Below are positions 43,459 to 52,439 of a stretch of 64,000 nt of DNA, one piece after another; position 1 is the first letter of the stretch; the number at the start of each line of letters is the position of its first letter. The translations under genes were made by a program, and so were the position numbers. Below the pieces are notes generated by a model. That model was not told the origin of the DNA, ran no database searches, and was given only the letters and a program-made list of their open reading frames with translations. Origin of the DNA: Synergistaceae bacterium UBA1358 (lineage in GTDB: Bacteria > Synergistota > Synergistia > Synergistales > Synergistaceae); the NCBI GenBank assembly GCA_002306075.1, contig DBRW01000030.1, positions 29,683 through 93,682 on the forward strand. The letters run 5' to 3'.

Positions 43459-44796
43459 ATGAAACTTCCGTCATTCTGGGGAGGCATACATCCGCCTCAG
43501 AAGAAAGATGCTACAGCAGACAAAAAGATAGAACGATATCTGCCCAAAGGCGAGCTGGTATTTCCGATGGCCCAGAACCTGGGCGTCCCGTGCCAGCCTG
43601 TGGTAAAAAAGGGCGACCGTGTGCTCATGGGCCAGAAACTGGGGGACAGCGAAGCTTTCGTTTCGGCTCCCGTCCTCTCGAGCGTCTCGGGAACCGTTAA
43701 AGATATCGCACTTAGGATGACATCCGCGGGGATATACGAGGACTGCGTCATCGTCGAGAATGACAACTTATACGAGAAGGACCCTTCATGGGCTCCGATA
43801 GAAAATTATGCCGAAGCTGATCCGAAGGAATACCTTAAGAGGATCAGAGAGGCCGGGATAGTAGGTTTCGGGGGAGCGACATTCCCTACCGCAGTAAAAC
43901 TTTCCCCGCCGCCTGACAGGGTGATAAGGTGGCTGATAGTCAACGGTGTCGAATGTGAACCCTACATCAACTGCGACAACCGCCTGATGCTTGAAGAACC
44001 CGAAAAGATCGCGGAAGGCCTGAGCCTCCTGCTGAGGCTCTTCCCGGAGGCACAGGGAGTTATAGGGATCGAAAACAACAAACCGTACGCGATAAAGACG
44101 ATGCAGTCTGTGATCGCAGAGCGCGGCGACAGCGGGATCTCCGTCGTTCCCCTTGAGGTGAAGTACCCCCAGGGAGCGGAAAAGATGCTGATCGAGGCCG
44201 TCACTAAACAGGAATATATCGTAACGGCCCTTCCTGCAGATGTCGGATGCATCATCCTGAATGTAAGGACCGTACATCAGATAAGGGAGGCCATTGCGGC
44301 CGGAGAACCTGCCCTGACAAGGATAATAACCGTCACCGGCGAAGCAGTGGCAGAGCCCAAAAACCTCCTTGTCCCCCTCGGCACCTCGATGCGCGAAATG
44401 ATCGAATTCTGTGGCGGTTTTAAGGAACAGCCCGTCAAGATCATCTCAGGAGGCCCGATGATGGGAGTCTCCCTCCGTTCGATCGACATCCCCGTGGTCA
44501 AGAGCACATCCGGGATACTTGCCCTTACAGCCTCGGTGGCACACCTGGCCCCCGAATCGGCATGCATCAGGTGCGGACGCTGCATAGAAGGATGTCCGAT
44601 GGGGCTGATGCCCAGCGTACTGAATCCGCTGGTACTTATGAGAGACTACAAAGGTTTTGAAGAGACCGGAGGCATGAACTGCATCGAATGCGGATCATGC
44701 TCCTATGTCTGCCCGGCAAACAGGCATCTTACCCAGTCGTTCAGAGACGGAAAATCAACGGTCATGGCAATGCGCAGAAAGGCGGCGGTCAAATAA
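43459..44796 (+). CDS. rnfC: Rnf complex subunit RnfC
   Basis: Cytoplasmic NADH/FMN-interacting subunit of the ferredoxin:NAD+ oxidoreductase that pumps ions. 445 residues: an N-terminal RnfC_N/biotinyl-like part (FWGGIHPPQKKDATADKKIERYLPKGEL), the Complex I 51-kDa-like domain with GIVGFGGATFPTAVKLSPP and VNGVECEPYINCDNRLML, an SLBB segment, and two 4Fe-4S motifs near the C-terminus (CIRCGRCIEGCPMGL and CIECGSCSYVCPANRHL). AGGAGGAAA precedes the ATG. First gene of rnfCDGEAB, the order usual in Clostridia and other acetogen-type complexes; overlaps rnfD (TAATG). Confidence 0.97.
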   Translation: MKLPSFWGGIHPPQKKDATADKKIERYLPKGELVFPMAQNLGVPCQPVVKKGDRVLMGQKLGDSEAFVSAPVLSSVSGTVKDIALRMTSAGIYEDCVIVENDNLYEKDPSWAPIENYAEADPKEYLKRIREAGIVGFGGATFPTAVKLSPPPDRVIRWLIVNGVECEPYINCDNRLMLEEPEKIAEGLSLLLRLFPEAQGVIGIENNKPYAIKTMQSVIAERGDSGISVVPLEVKYPQGAEKMLIEAVTKQEYIVTALPADVGCIILNVRTVHQIREAIAAGEPALTRIITVTGEAVAEPKNLLVPLGTSMREMIEFCGGFKEQPVKIISGGPMMGVSLRSIDIPVVKSTSGILALTASVAHLAPESACIRCGRCIEGCPMGLMPSVLNPLVLMRDYKGFEETGGMNCIECGSCSYVCPANRHLTQSFRDGKSTVMAMRRKAAVK

Positions 44797-45725
44797 TGGA
44801 AAGGCTGCTTGCGGTATCAAGCTCACCTCATATACACGCCCCGCAGGATACAAGGACCATAATGGCATGGGTCCTTGCAGCTCTCGCTCCGGCAGGACTG
44901 GCGGGGATATATTTCTTCGGATTCAGGGCCGCGGCTGTCATGGCTGTCTGCATAGCAAGCTGCAAGATCTCCGAGTATGTCTGGCAAAAGCTGGCAAAGC
45001 AGGCCATAACCGTCGGAGACCTCTCTGCCGCGGTGACGGGGCTGCTCCTCGCATACAACCTTCCGCCCACGATCCCTTTCTGGATGGCGGCAGTCGGAAG
45101 CGTCTTCGCGATAATCGTCGTTAAACAGTTCTTCGGAGGGATCGGATGCAACATCGTCAATCCCGCTCTCGCGGGAAGGGCTTTCATGATATCAAGCTGG
45201 CCCGTGCCGATGACATTGTGGACCCTCGACGGCGTCTCGGGAGCCACGCCCCTTGCCATGATCAAAGCGGGTTCCATGGATAACCTCCCCGGACTGTATG
45301 ACCTGTTTATCGGGCATGTTGGGGGCTGCATCGGCGAAACTTCGGCGGCTGCCCTTCTTCTGGGATTCGCAATACTGCTCTACAAGGGCATTATAAGCTG
45401 GCATATCCCGACAGTGTATATTGCGACCGTAGCGGTCCTGACCGCCATAATGGGAAGACCCGCGGGACCTCTCTACGAGATAATGGCGGGAGGGCTCTTC
45501 CTCGGAGCCATCTTTATGGCAACGGACTACACCACCTCACCGATGACAAAAAAGGGACAGGTGATATTCGCATTGGGATGCGGGATCCTCACATCTTTGA
45601 TCAGGACCTTCGGAGGCTACCCCGAGGGAGTCTCCTATTCGATACTCATAATGAACCTTACGGTACCGCTTATAGACAAATTTACAAAGCCCCGCATTTT
45701 CGGGGAGGTGAAGAAGCATGGCTAA
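44796..45725 (+). CDS. rnfD: Rnf complex subunit RnfD
   Basis: Membrane subunit with covalently bound FMN, 309 residues and about 9-10 helices. The flavinylation-type site is in the segment DGVSGATPLAM (Thr in SGAT), as in NqrB/RnfD, and NIVNPALAGRAFMISSW and ATDYTTSPMTKKGQ are family blocks. The start is the ATG overlapping the rnfC stop; longer frames reaching 44688 would run inside rnfC. The end overlaps rnfG by eight bases. Confidence 0.96.
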   Translation: MERLLAVSSSPHIHAPQDTRTIMAWVLAALAPAGLAGIYFFGFRAAAVMAVCIASCKISEYVWQKLAKQAITVGDLSAAVTGLLLAYNLPPTIPFWMAAVGSVFAIIVVKQFFGGIGCNIVNPALAGRAFMISSWPVPMTLWTLDGVSGATPLAMIKAGSMDNLPGLYDLFIGHVGGCIGETSAAALLLGFAILLYKGIISWHIPTVYIATVAVLTAIMGRPAGPLYEIMAGGLFLGAIFMATDYTTSPMTKKGQVIFALGCGILTSLIRTFGGYPEGVSYSILIMNLTVPLIDKFTKPRIFGEVKKHG

Positions 45726-46362
45726 AATATTGAAGCTCGGCGCCGTACTCTTTGTGATAACAGCCGTAACAGGCCTTGTCCTGGGTGGAGTGTATACAAT
45801 GACACTGGAGCCTATAAATATCGCGAAAGAAAAAGAAAAAGCGGAGACGCTTGCCCAGACTCTCCCGGAAGCCTCTGAATTTGAGGGCATTGAGATCCAG
45901 CAGGGCCAGGGTGTGATAAAGGAAGTAAACAGGGGCCTGGCAAACGGTGAGACTGTCGGATACAACATAACAGTCACTCCCAAGGGGTACAGCGGCCTGA
46001 TAGAGATGGTCGTGGGGATCAGCAAAGAGGGCAAGCTGGCCAACATCAAGATCCTGAGCCACACGGAGACTCCCGGACTCGGCGCGAAGGCTGCGGAGCC
46101 GGCTTTCTCCGGGCAGTTCAGGGATAAAAAAACAGATGAACTGACTGTCACGAAAACATCCCCGGGCAAAGACAGCGAGATCCAGGCTATCTCAGGCGCA
46201 ACTATCACATCAAGGGCGGTAACAAGCGGAGTAAACACCGCGCTTAAATATTGGAAAGCAAATTACAAGGATGGCGGCGCCGCAGCGCAGACCGACCCTG
46301 CAACAGCAGAGCCGGAAGCTGTAAGTTCCGCATCTAAAAAAACAACGGGTGGCGGAAACTGA
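45718..46362 (+). CDS. rnfG: Rnf complex subunit RnfG
   Basis: FMN-carrying subunit facing outside, 214 residues: one N-terminal membrane helix (about 7-27) then an FMN-binding domain. The covalent FMN motif SGATITS (about 161-167, second Thr acceptor) and the ETPGLGAKA block are present. The C-terminus (about 182-214) is a low-complexity Ala/Thr/Ser tail. Overlaps rnfE (ATGA). The flavin on Thr would be added by ApbE, whose gene is not in the window. Confidence 0.95.
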   Translation: MAKILKLGAVLFVITAVTGLVLGGVYTMTLEPINIAKEKEKAETLAQTLPEASEFEGIEIQQGQGVIKEVNRGLANGETVGYNITVTPKGYSGLIEMVVGISKEGKLANIKILSHTETPGLGAKAAEPAFSGQFRDKKTDELTVTKTSPGKDSEIQAISGATITSRAVTSGVNTALKYWKANYKDGGAAAQTDPATAEPEAVSSASKKTTGGGN

Positions 46363-47096
46363 TGATGAATCCTCTCAGACTTCTTAAAAACGGCATACTT
46401 ACAGAGAACCCGACGTTCGTTCTCGTTCTGGGTCTTTGCCCTACACTGGCCGTGACCTCCAGCGCCTCGAACGGTTTCGGCATGGGGCTGGCGGCGACCG
46501 CGGTCCTGATGGGTTCGAACGTGATAATATCCATGATAAGGAAGTTCATCCCCGACGAGATACGCATTCCGGCCTTTATCGTAGTCATTGCCGGATTCGT
46601 AACGATAATCCAGCTTCTGATTTCAGCGTATGCGCCTGCTCTCGACAAGTCGCTCGGGATATTCATACCTCTGATAGTGGTCAACTGCATAATACTTGCG
46701 CGAGCTGAGGCCTTCGCATTCAAAAACGGGGTAATAGAGTCTCTCTTCGACGGTATCGGTATGGGGCTCGGATTCACATTCGCCCTGACATTTATAGGGA
46801 GCATAAGAGAACTTCTGGGAAACGGCACAGTATTCAACTTCAGCCTGACCCCCTCGTTCTACCAGCCCGCGCTTCTGGTCATACTCGCTCCCGGCGGCTT
46901 TATCACGCTGGGCATACTGATAGCGCTTTTCAGGAACCTACAACTCAGGAAAGAGGAAGTATCCACAGGCTTTAAAGCCGATTTCGACGGCTGGGAAAAA
47001 CTTGACGCCTGCGACGGCTGCGCCCTTAAGAAATATTGCGGGGGCGGCGGACTGAGCGTTCCCTGTGCAAAACAAGATAAGGAGGGTGACGCGTAA
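46362..47096 (+). CDS. rnfE: Rnf complex subunit RnfE with Cys-rich tail
   Basis: Membrane subunit, 244 residues with six helices, homologous to NqrD; LCPTLAVTSSASNGFGMGLAAT and VNCIILARAEAFAFKNG (membrane Cys and the paired motif of RnfA/E) are conserved. After the last helix comes a soluble tail with four cysteines (217, 220, 226, 235) spaced C-x2-C-x5-C-x8-C, around ACDGCALKKYCGGGG. Standard RnfE proteins have a shorter tail without such a cluster as far as I know; it could bind iron-sulphur or zinc. Overlaps rnfA (TAATG). Confidence 0.95.
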   Translation: MMNPLRLLKNGILTENPTFVLVLGLCPTLAVTSSASNGFGMGLAATAVLMGSNVIISMIRKFIPDEIRIPAFIVVIAGFVTIIQLLISAYAPALDKSLGIFIPLIVVNCIILARAEAFAFKNGVIESLFDGIGMGLGFTFALTFIGSIRELLGNGTVFNFSLTPSFYQPALLVILAPGGFITLGILIALFRNLQLRKEEVSTGFKADFDGWEKLDACDGCALKKYCGGGGLSVPCAKQDKEGDA

Positions 47097-47674
47097 TGTC
47101 CATGCTTGCGCTCTTCTTTGGAGCCATCTTTGTAAACAACATCCTTCTCGCCAGATTCCTCGGCTGCTGCCCCTTCTTGGGGGTATCCAGCAAACTTGAG
47201 ACAGCGAAGGGCATGGGGATCGCCGTCATCTTCGTGACCGTGCTCGCTGCCACGATGACATGGCTCGCCTATACTTTCATCCTGGTGCCGCTTGGGCTCC
47301 AGTACCTTTACACTCTCTCGTTCATACTGATCATTGCGGCATTGGTCCAGTTTGTCGAGATAGTGCTGAAAAAAGTACAGCCCGGGCTTTATAAGTCACT
47401 GGGCATCTTCCTGCCTCTTATAACCACCAACTGCGCGGTGCTTGGCGTGGCAGTCATCAATATGAACGAGAAATATACCTTCATTGAATCTGTCGTACAT
47501 GCGTTGGGCGCCTCTGCCGGGTTCCTTCTCGCGATCGTCCTGATGGCCGGAATAAGGGAGAGGATAGAGATGAGCCAGAACATGCCCAGGTGTCTGAAGG
47601 GACTTCCCATCGCGCTTGTGACCGCCGGGCTTATGTCGATAGCCTTCATGGGCTTCAGCGGGCTTATCAAATAG
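47096..47674 (+). CDS. rnfA: Rnf complex subunit RnfA
   Basis: Membrane subunit homologous to NqrE, 192 residues and six helices, with inverted-topology similarity to RnfE. FVNNILLARFLGCCPFLGVSSKLETAKGMG and ITTNCAVLGVAVINMNEKY hold the half-helix cysteines thought to share a 2Fe-2S cluster between RnfA and RnfE. Followed 12 bp later by rnfB. Confidence 0.96.
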   Translation: MSMLALFFGAIFVNNILLARFLGCCPFLGVSSKLETAKGMGIAVIFVTVLAATMTWLAYTFILVPLGLQYLYTLSFILIIAALVQFVEIVLKKVQPGLYKSLGIFLPLITTNCAVLGVAVINMNEKYTFIESVVHALGASAGFLLAIVLMAGIRERIEMSQNMPRCLKGLPIALVTAGLMSIAFMGFSGLIK

Positions 47675-47686
47675 GGGGAAAACGAT

Positions 47687-48520
47687 ATGACTGGAATGAT
47701 ATATCCGGCAATAATAATGGGAGGCCTCGGGCTGATATTCGGAGCCCTTCTCGCTTTCGCCTCAAAAAAATTCTACGTTGAGACAGACCCCCGCCAGGCC
47801 GATATACGCGCGATACTCCCTGGAGCGAACTGCGGCGGATGCGGCTATCCCGGCTGTGACGGATTTGCCGAGGCACTGGTGAACGGCACGGCAAAGATCA
47901 CGGGATGCGCTGCGGGAGGTTCCGCACTTGCAGAGCGCATTGCGGCGATCCTTGGAGTCGATGCTGTGACCGAGGAACCTAAAATTGCCTTCCTGAAATG
48001 CGGCGGGGCGAGTGACAAAACAGTGAAGAACTGCGTCTATTACGGAGAGTATGACTGCAGGGCAGCATCCGTCATACCCGGCAAAGGACCTTCATCGTGC
48101 GCCTATGGGTGTATGGGACTTGGGACATGTGTCAGCGTATGCGCGTTTAACGCGATGACGATCAAAAACGGCCTTGCCGTGGTCGATCCCGAAAAATGCG
48201 TCGGATGCGGAGCATGTGTGAAGAACTGTCCCAGAAATGTCCTGGTCCTGGCACCCAGAAAATCAAAGGTAAACGTATCGTGCAACTCCCCGCTTAAGGG
48301 GCCCGACGTCAAGAAAGTCTGCTCTGTTGGATGCATAGGATGCACACTGTGCGTCAAGAGCTGTCCCGTCCAGGCAATAGAGATGAAGGGCGCCCTAGCG
48401 GAAATCGATCCCGCCAAGTGCATCAACTGCGGCGTCTGCGCTACAAAATGTCCCACGAAAATTATCACCGACAGAAGGACTGCCCAGGAGAGAGCCTCAG
48501 CAGAAACAGCCTCTGTATAG
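47687..48520 (+). CDS. rnfB: Rnf complex subunit RnfB, polyferredoxin
   Basis: Ferredoxin-oxidising subunit, 277 residues. A single N-terminal membrane helix (about 5-25) is followed by the Fe-S domain ANCGGCGYPGCDGFAEAL, then a series of cluster motifs: CAYGCMGLGTCVSVC, CVGCGACVKNCPRNV, CSVGCIGCTLCVKSCPVQA and CINCGVCATKCPTKI, the extended set found in acetogen-type Rnf rather than the shorter gamma-proteobacterial RnfB. It receives electrons from reduced ferredoxin made by oxoacid oxidoreductases. Last gene of the operon; an intrinsic terminator follows. Confidence 0.96.
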   Translation: MTGMIYPAIIMGGLGLIFGALLAFASKKFYVETDPRQADIRAILPGANCGGCGYPGCDGFAEALVNGTAKITGCAAGGSALAERIAAILGVDAVTEEPKIAFLKCGGASDKTVKNCVYYGEYDCRAASVIPGKGPSSCAYGCMGLGTCVSVCAFNAMTIKNGLAVVDPEKCVGCGACVKNCPRNVLVLAPRKSKVNVSCNSPLKGPDVKKVCSVGCIGCTLCVKSCPVQAIEMKGALAEIDPAKCINCGVCATKCPTKIITDRRTAQERASAETASV

Positions 48521-48540
48521 AAATTTCAGAAAGAAATATT

Positions 48541-48577
48541 GAGAGGGCCCGGCCAATTTCGGACCCCCTCTTTTTTT
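48541..48577 (+). terminator. rnf operon terminator
   Basis: GAGAGGG...CCCCCTC stem around GGCC...GGACC bases, followed by TTTTTTT. It lies 20 bp after the rnfB stop. Confidence 0.8.
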
Positions 48578-48595
48578 ACTAAGGTCACCTTAGAA

Positions 48596-49783
48596 TTATT
48601 TTTTGTACTCTTCAGCAAGCTTTTCAAATGCGGGCAGGGATGCCTCTATCTGATCCGTCCTGACACAGTATGAGATGCGGACATACCCCGGACATCCGAA
48701 ACCGTCCCCGGGAACAAGAAGGAGCTCATGTTTCTTTGCCCTGTCGCAAAACGCTTCGGCATCAGGTTCAAGCGCTTTTACAAACAGATAGAATGCCCCG
48801 TCCGGTTTGGCGCATTCGTAACCCATGCCTGTAAGACCGCTGTAAAGTATATCCCTGTTCTTTTTATATATTGAAATATCCGCAGTTCGGCCAATGCATC
48901 TTGCTATGAGATGCTGAAAGAGGCTCGGCGCGCACACATATCCCAGTGCCCTTCCCGCTCCGCAGACAGCTGCGTAAACATCTTCCCCGTCTTCCATCCT
49001 GTTGGAGACGAGTACATAACCTATCCTCTCCCCCGGCAGAGAGAGCGACTTGCTGTATGAATAGCAGACAAAGGTGTTGTCGTAATGGCTGAGGAGGAAG
49101 GGAACCTCAACATCCCCGTACACCAGCTCCCTGTATGGTTCGTCCGATATCAGGTATATGGGATGTCCGTACAGCTTTGATCTCTCTTCCATTATCAGAC
49201 ACATCTTTCTGATCGTCTCGAGCGAATAGACGACCCCGGAGGGATTATTAGGGGAATTGATGATGACTGCCTTGGTCTTCTCGTTTATCGCTTGCGCGAA
49301 CTTTTCCATGTCGATCTGAAAGTTGGCAGTATCGGCCGGTATTACCGAAAGCGCTCCTCCTGCAGACTCGACATATATTTTGTATTCCGGAAAATATGGG
49401 GCAAAGGTCAAAAATTCGTCGCCCGGCAGTGCCAGTGCCTTGCAGCATATCGAAAGTGACGCTGCAGCTCCCGCGGTCAGATAAAAATGATCAGCCGTGA
49501 TCTCTGTCCCATATTTGCTGTTTATGTGGTCTGCCAGAATCTTTCTTACACCGAAGTCTCCCTGTGCGGATGTGTATCCGTGGATCTTGACAGGGTCTTC
49601 GTTGTTTACAAGATCAGTTATCGTCTCTCTGATGAAGGCGGGAGCGGGAACATTGGGATTCCCTATGCTGAAGTCGAATACTTTGTCCGCTCCGATCTCA
49701 CCTGCCCTTTTCCTCCCGTATTCAAATATTTCACGGATCTGCGAACGTTTCTTGCCCAGTTTAAGCATCTTTTCTGAAATCAT
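48596..49783 (-). CDS. Class I/II pyridoxal-phosphate aminotransferase
   Basis: 395-residue fold-type I aminotransferase. KVFDFSIGNPNVPAP near the N-terminus, GYTSAQGDFGVRKILADHI, AVIINSPNNPSGVVYSLE, YLISDEPYRELVY and SYSKSLSLPGERIGYVL (Schiff-base Lys) are the class I motifs; VRISYCVR carries the C-terminal carboxylate-binding Arg. Aspartate or alanine/aromatic 2-oxoacid substrates are all possible. It converges with the rnf operon and shares no operon with other genes, but its products (2-oxoacids) feed oxidoreductases that load ferredoxin for Rnf. Confidence 0.93.
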   Translation of the reverse strand: MISEKMLKLGKKRSQIREIFEYGRKRAGEIGADKVFDFSIGNPNVPAPAFIRETITDLVNNEDPVKIHGYTSAQGDFGVRKILADHINSKYGTEITADHFYLTAGAAASLSICCKALALPGDEFLTFAPYFPEYKIYVESAGGALSVIPADTANFQIDMEKFAQAINEKTKAVIINSPNNPSGVVYSLETIRKMCLIMEERSKLYGHPIYLISDEPYRELVYGDVEVPFLLSHYDNTFVCYSYSKSLSLPGERIGYVLVSNRMEDGEDVYAAVCGAGRALGYVCAPSLFQHLIARCIGRTADISIYKKNRDILYSGLTGMGYECAKPDGAFYLFVKALEPDAEAFCDRAKKHELLLVPGDGFGCPGYVRISYCVRTDQIEASLPAFEKLAEEYKK

Positions 49784-50126
49784 TTAAAAATCACTTTCCT
49801 CTCGTCTCAAAAGACAAATATTTTTTAAATATATTAAGCATCTCGGAAGCATTTTCCGGCAAGGATCGTTGTCGGCAGGTCTGATAAAATTATATTCTAT
49901 ACTGCCGTAAAAACAAAATATTTATGTCTCACCAATATTTTTCATCTTTCGGCATCATCGACCAATTCAAACATATCTGCAAAATAGTTGATTTATGTAA
50001 AGGAATTCCATGGCAAAAAAATAATTGTTATGATATTCTTACAATGCAGCTGAGAGGTAAAGAGACTGGGCATAAATTATCAAATCTCTGATGTCGGAGA
50101 TCAAATCAAGGGGAGGATCTTTCAAT
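49784..50126. other. Divergent intergenic region, aminotransferase / BMP protein
   Basis: A 343-bp A+T-rich gap. It contains a possible promoter for the BMP gene, TTCCAT (50006-50011), 17 bp, TATGAT (50029-50034), and the ribosome site GGGGAGG at 50110. No RNA motif or ORF with support. Confidence 0.45.
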
Positions 50127-51209
50127 ATGAAAAAACACGGTATTATTGCATTTTTACTTGTTCTTTGCTTTGCTGCGGCAGCATTCGCAGCTTTGGGACC
50201 CATCAAGATAAGCGACCAGAAACCGACCTTTGTCTATGTAGGACCTGTGGGCGACGGCGGATACAACTTCATGCACGACCAAGGCCGCAAAATGATGGAA
50301 AAGCTTAACCCCGGTATCAAAAGCTCGATAGTGGAATCCGTGCCCGAAGGCCCCGATGCAGAAAGAGTCATGGAGACGGCTGTACGCAACGGATCTAAGG
50401 TCATTTTTGCAAACTCGTTCGGCTATATGGACCACGTCATCAACGTAGCCAAGAAATATCCCGACGTCTATTTCATGCACTGCTCGGGCTACAAAGTGGC
50501 CCCGAACGTGAGCACATACTTCGGCCGCATGTATCAGCCCCGTTACCTTTCAGGACTGGTTGCCGGCAAAGCAACGAAATCCAACCTTATCGGTTATGTC
50601 GCAGCCTATCCGATCCCCGAAGTAATCCGCGGCATAAATGCATTCACCCTTGGAGTCCGCAAGGCCAACCCCAATGCAAAGGTAAAAGTCGTCTGGATAT
50701 TCTCATGGCATGATCCGGCAAAGGAAAAAGAGGCAACAAAGGCTCTCTTCGATGCAAAATGCGACACAATAGCGATGCACGCCGACACCGGCGGTGCGCC
50801 TCAAGCTGCTGAAGAGCTCGGCATGTGGGTCATCGGATACAACAACCCGATGGATAAGTATGCTCCCACACGCCACCTCGTGACGCCTATCTGGAACTGG
50901 GGCAAGTACTACGACTACGCAGTCAAGAACATTGAGAAGGGCACCTGGAAATCCGAGCAGATCTGGTGGAGCATGAAGGACGGAATGGTCGACCTTTCTG
51001 CGTACGGAAAGGCTGTTTCCGAAGATACAAAGAAACTTGTCGCTGCCGAAAAGAAGAAGATCCTTGACGGCAAGTGGGATGTCTTCCACGGACCGATCAA
51101 AGGCCAGGACGGCAAGATAGTTGTCCAGCAGGGCAAAAAGCTCACCGACGGCGAGATGCTCAGCATGAGCTGGTTCGTTGAGGGCGTTGAGGGGACTATC
51201 CCCAAATAA
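50127..51209 (+). CDS. BMP-family ABC transporter substrate-binding protein
   Basis: 360-residue secreted binding protein of the Med/PnrA (basic membrane protein) family, which usually binds nucleosides. Signal peptide about 1-22 (cleavage at AFAA); there is no lipobox Cys at the cleavage site, unlike most BMP lipoproteins. Family blocks: VGPVGDGGYNFMHDQGRKMME (substrate Asp/Gly loop), VIFANSFGYMDHV, YFGRMYQPRYLSGLVAGKATKSNLIGYV and WIFSWHDPAKEKEA. GGGGAGG precedes the ATG. It stands alone with a terminator. Its ATPase could be the orphan one at 41687. Confidence 0.92.
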   Translation: MKKHGIIAFLLVLCFAAAAFAALGPIKISDQKPTFVYVGPVGDGGYNFMHDQGRKMMEKLNPGIKSSIVESVPEGPDAERVMETAVRNGSKVIFANSFGYMDHVINVAKKYPDVYFMHCSGYKVAPNVSTYFGRMYQPRYLSGLVAGKATKSNLIGYVAAYPIPEVIRGINAFTLGVRKANPNAKVKVVWIFSWHDPAKEKEATKALFDAKCDTIAMHADTGGAPQAAEELGMWVIGYNNPMDKYAPTRHLVTPIWNWGKYYDYAVKNIEKGTWKSEQIWWSMKDGMVDLSAYGKAVSEDTKKLVAAEKKKILDGKWDVFHGPIKGQDGKIVVQQGKKLTDGEMLSMSWFVEGVEGTIPK

Positions 51210-51230
51210 AGATAGGGAAGATCTGACCGG

Positions 51231-51267
51231 GGAGGAAGGGCTTCGTGTGAAGCTCTTCCTCCTTTTC
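51231..51267 (+). terminator. Terminator of the BMP gene
   Basis: GGAGGAAGGGCTT pairs with AAGCTCTTCCTCC (one G-U) around CGTGTG, followed by TTTTCTG. Confidence 0.85.
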
Positions 51268-51501
51268 TGTTGTAATGGCATATATCAAGTGTTTTTTGGC
51301 ATCAATTTCATGATATACTCTATCTAACCGATAAAAAGCACACAATTATTACAGTTTTATGAGTATATTGTATTGATAAGTTTTTAATTTCAATGGACAC
51401 GACAGCCTGTTCCGGTAACTCGATCCATTGTTGTTTTTGTGGTCATAGTTTTATCTGCAATAATATTTTGATCGATCCGGCGACTGCATCAGGGTGAGTT
51501 T

Positions 51502-52437
51502 ATGGGAGAAAGACCGCGAACAAAAAGAGAGCCTTATTTGGGCAGTGTCCGCTTTTTCAGGCATGTCATATACCTGTGTCTTTTTTTTATCGTAGCAGGC
51601 CCTTATTTTTGCATGGCCGCGCTCTACTGTCAGAACAGGGAACTCCATGCCGAGATCAGGGAACTCACGCTCAAAGTTCTGGACACAGAGGACTCGGAAA
51701 AGGCTCCTTCCCGTTCTGAAAGCAGAAAGATATCCTCGAGCCTGGGTTATCAGGATAAATATCCCGACCTTTACTGCAGTCCCCAGACTGCTTTCGTAAA
51801 AAAGGAGAAGACTGTATACCTGACATTTGACGATGGCCCCTCCAGATTCACCGAGAGTTATTTAAACATTCTTGCAAAACATAATGTGAAAGCGACTTTT
51901 TTTGTGGTAGGCAGAAACGATCCCAAAAGCCGGGAGATAATGAAGCGGATAGTGGACGACGGGCATACCCTCGCCCCTCATACATATAGTCATGTATACA
52001 GCACCGTATATGCATCCGTGGAGGCTTTTCTTGATGATTTCAGCAAGATACACGGCTTAATCTATGAAACTACCGGAGTCAAACCGACGATCTTCAGATT
52101 TCCCGGAGGGACGGTCAACGTACACAACAGGAGGATATTCAGGGAGTTGTCGGCTGAAATGCTCCGGCGCGGATATACTTTCTTCGATTGGGACGTTTCG
52201 GCCGCAGATGCTACAAAAAATGCGACCATGGCGTCTGTCCTTGACAGCATAATAAACGGAGTACACGAGAACGGAAGGAACATCGTGCTGATGCACGACA
52301 CCTCGGAAGTGACCCTGAAGGCCCTGGAAAAGGCGATCATTTATCTCAAAAACAAAGGCTACGCCTTCGACAGGCTGACAAATGAGGTTGCCCCCGTAAC
52401 GTTCTATTATAATTATCTGAAAGAGGGAGGAGTATAA
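51502..52437 (+). CDS. Membrane-anchored polysaccharide deacetylase
   Basis: NodB-domain deacetylase for peptidoglycan or another envelope glycan, 311 residues. One N-terminal membrane helix (about 20-42), a short linker with a predicted helix (NRELHAEIRELTLKVLDTED), then the NodB domain (about 100-290): YLTFDDGPS (catalytic Asp and metal Asp), APHTYSHVYS (metal His pair), FRFPGGTVN and IVLMHDTSEVT. GGTGAG upstream of the ATG. It ends two bases before the bactofilin start, so the two are co-translated. Confidence 0.93.
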   Translation: MGERPRTKREPYLGSVRFFRHVIYLCLFFIVAGPYFCMAALYCQNRELHAEIRELTLKVLDTEDSEKAPSRSESRKISSSLGYQDKYPDLYCSPQTAFVKKEKTVYLTFDDGPSRFTESYLNILAKHNVKATFFVVGRNDPKSREIMKRIVDDGHTLAPHTYSHVYSTVYASVEAFLDDFSKIHGLIYETTGVKPTIFRFPGGTVNVHNRRIFRELSAEMLRRGYTFFDWDVSAADATKNATMASVLDSIINGVHENGRNIVLMHDTSEVTLKALEKAIIYLKNKGYAFDRLTNEVAPVTFYYNYLKEGGV

Positions 52438-52439
52438 AA

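Noticed and set aside
44688..44795. Extended N-terminus for rnfD
   Set aside because: It would lie within rnfC and encode a Cys-poor shadow of its Fe-S region; the TAATG overlap gives the correct start.
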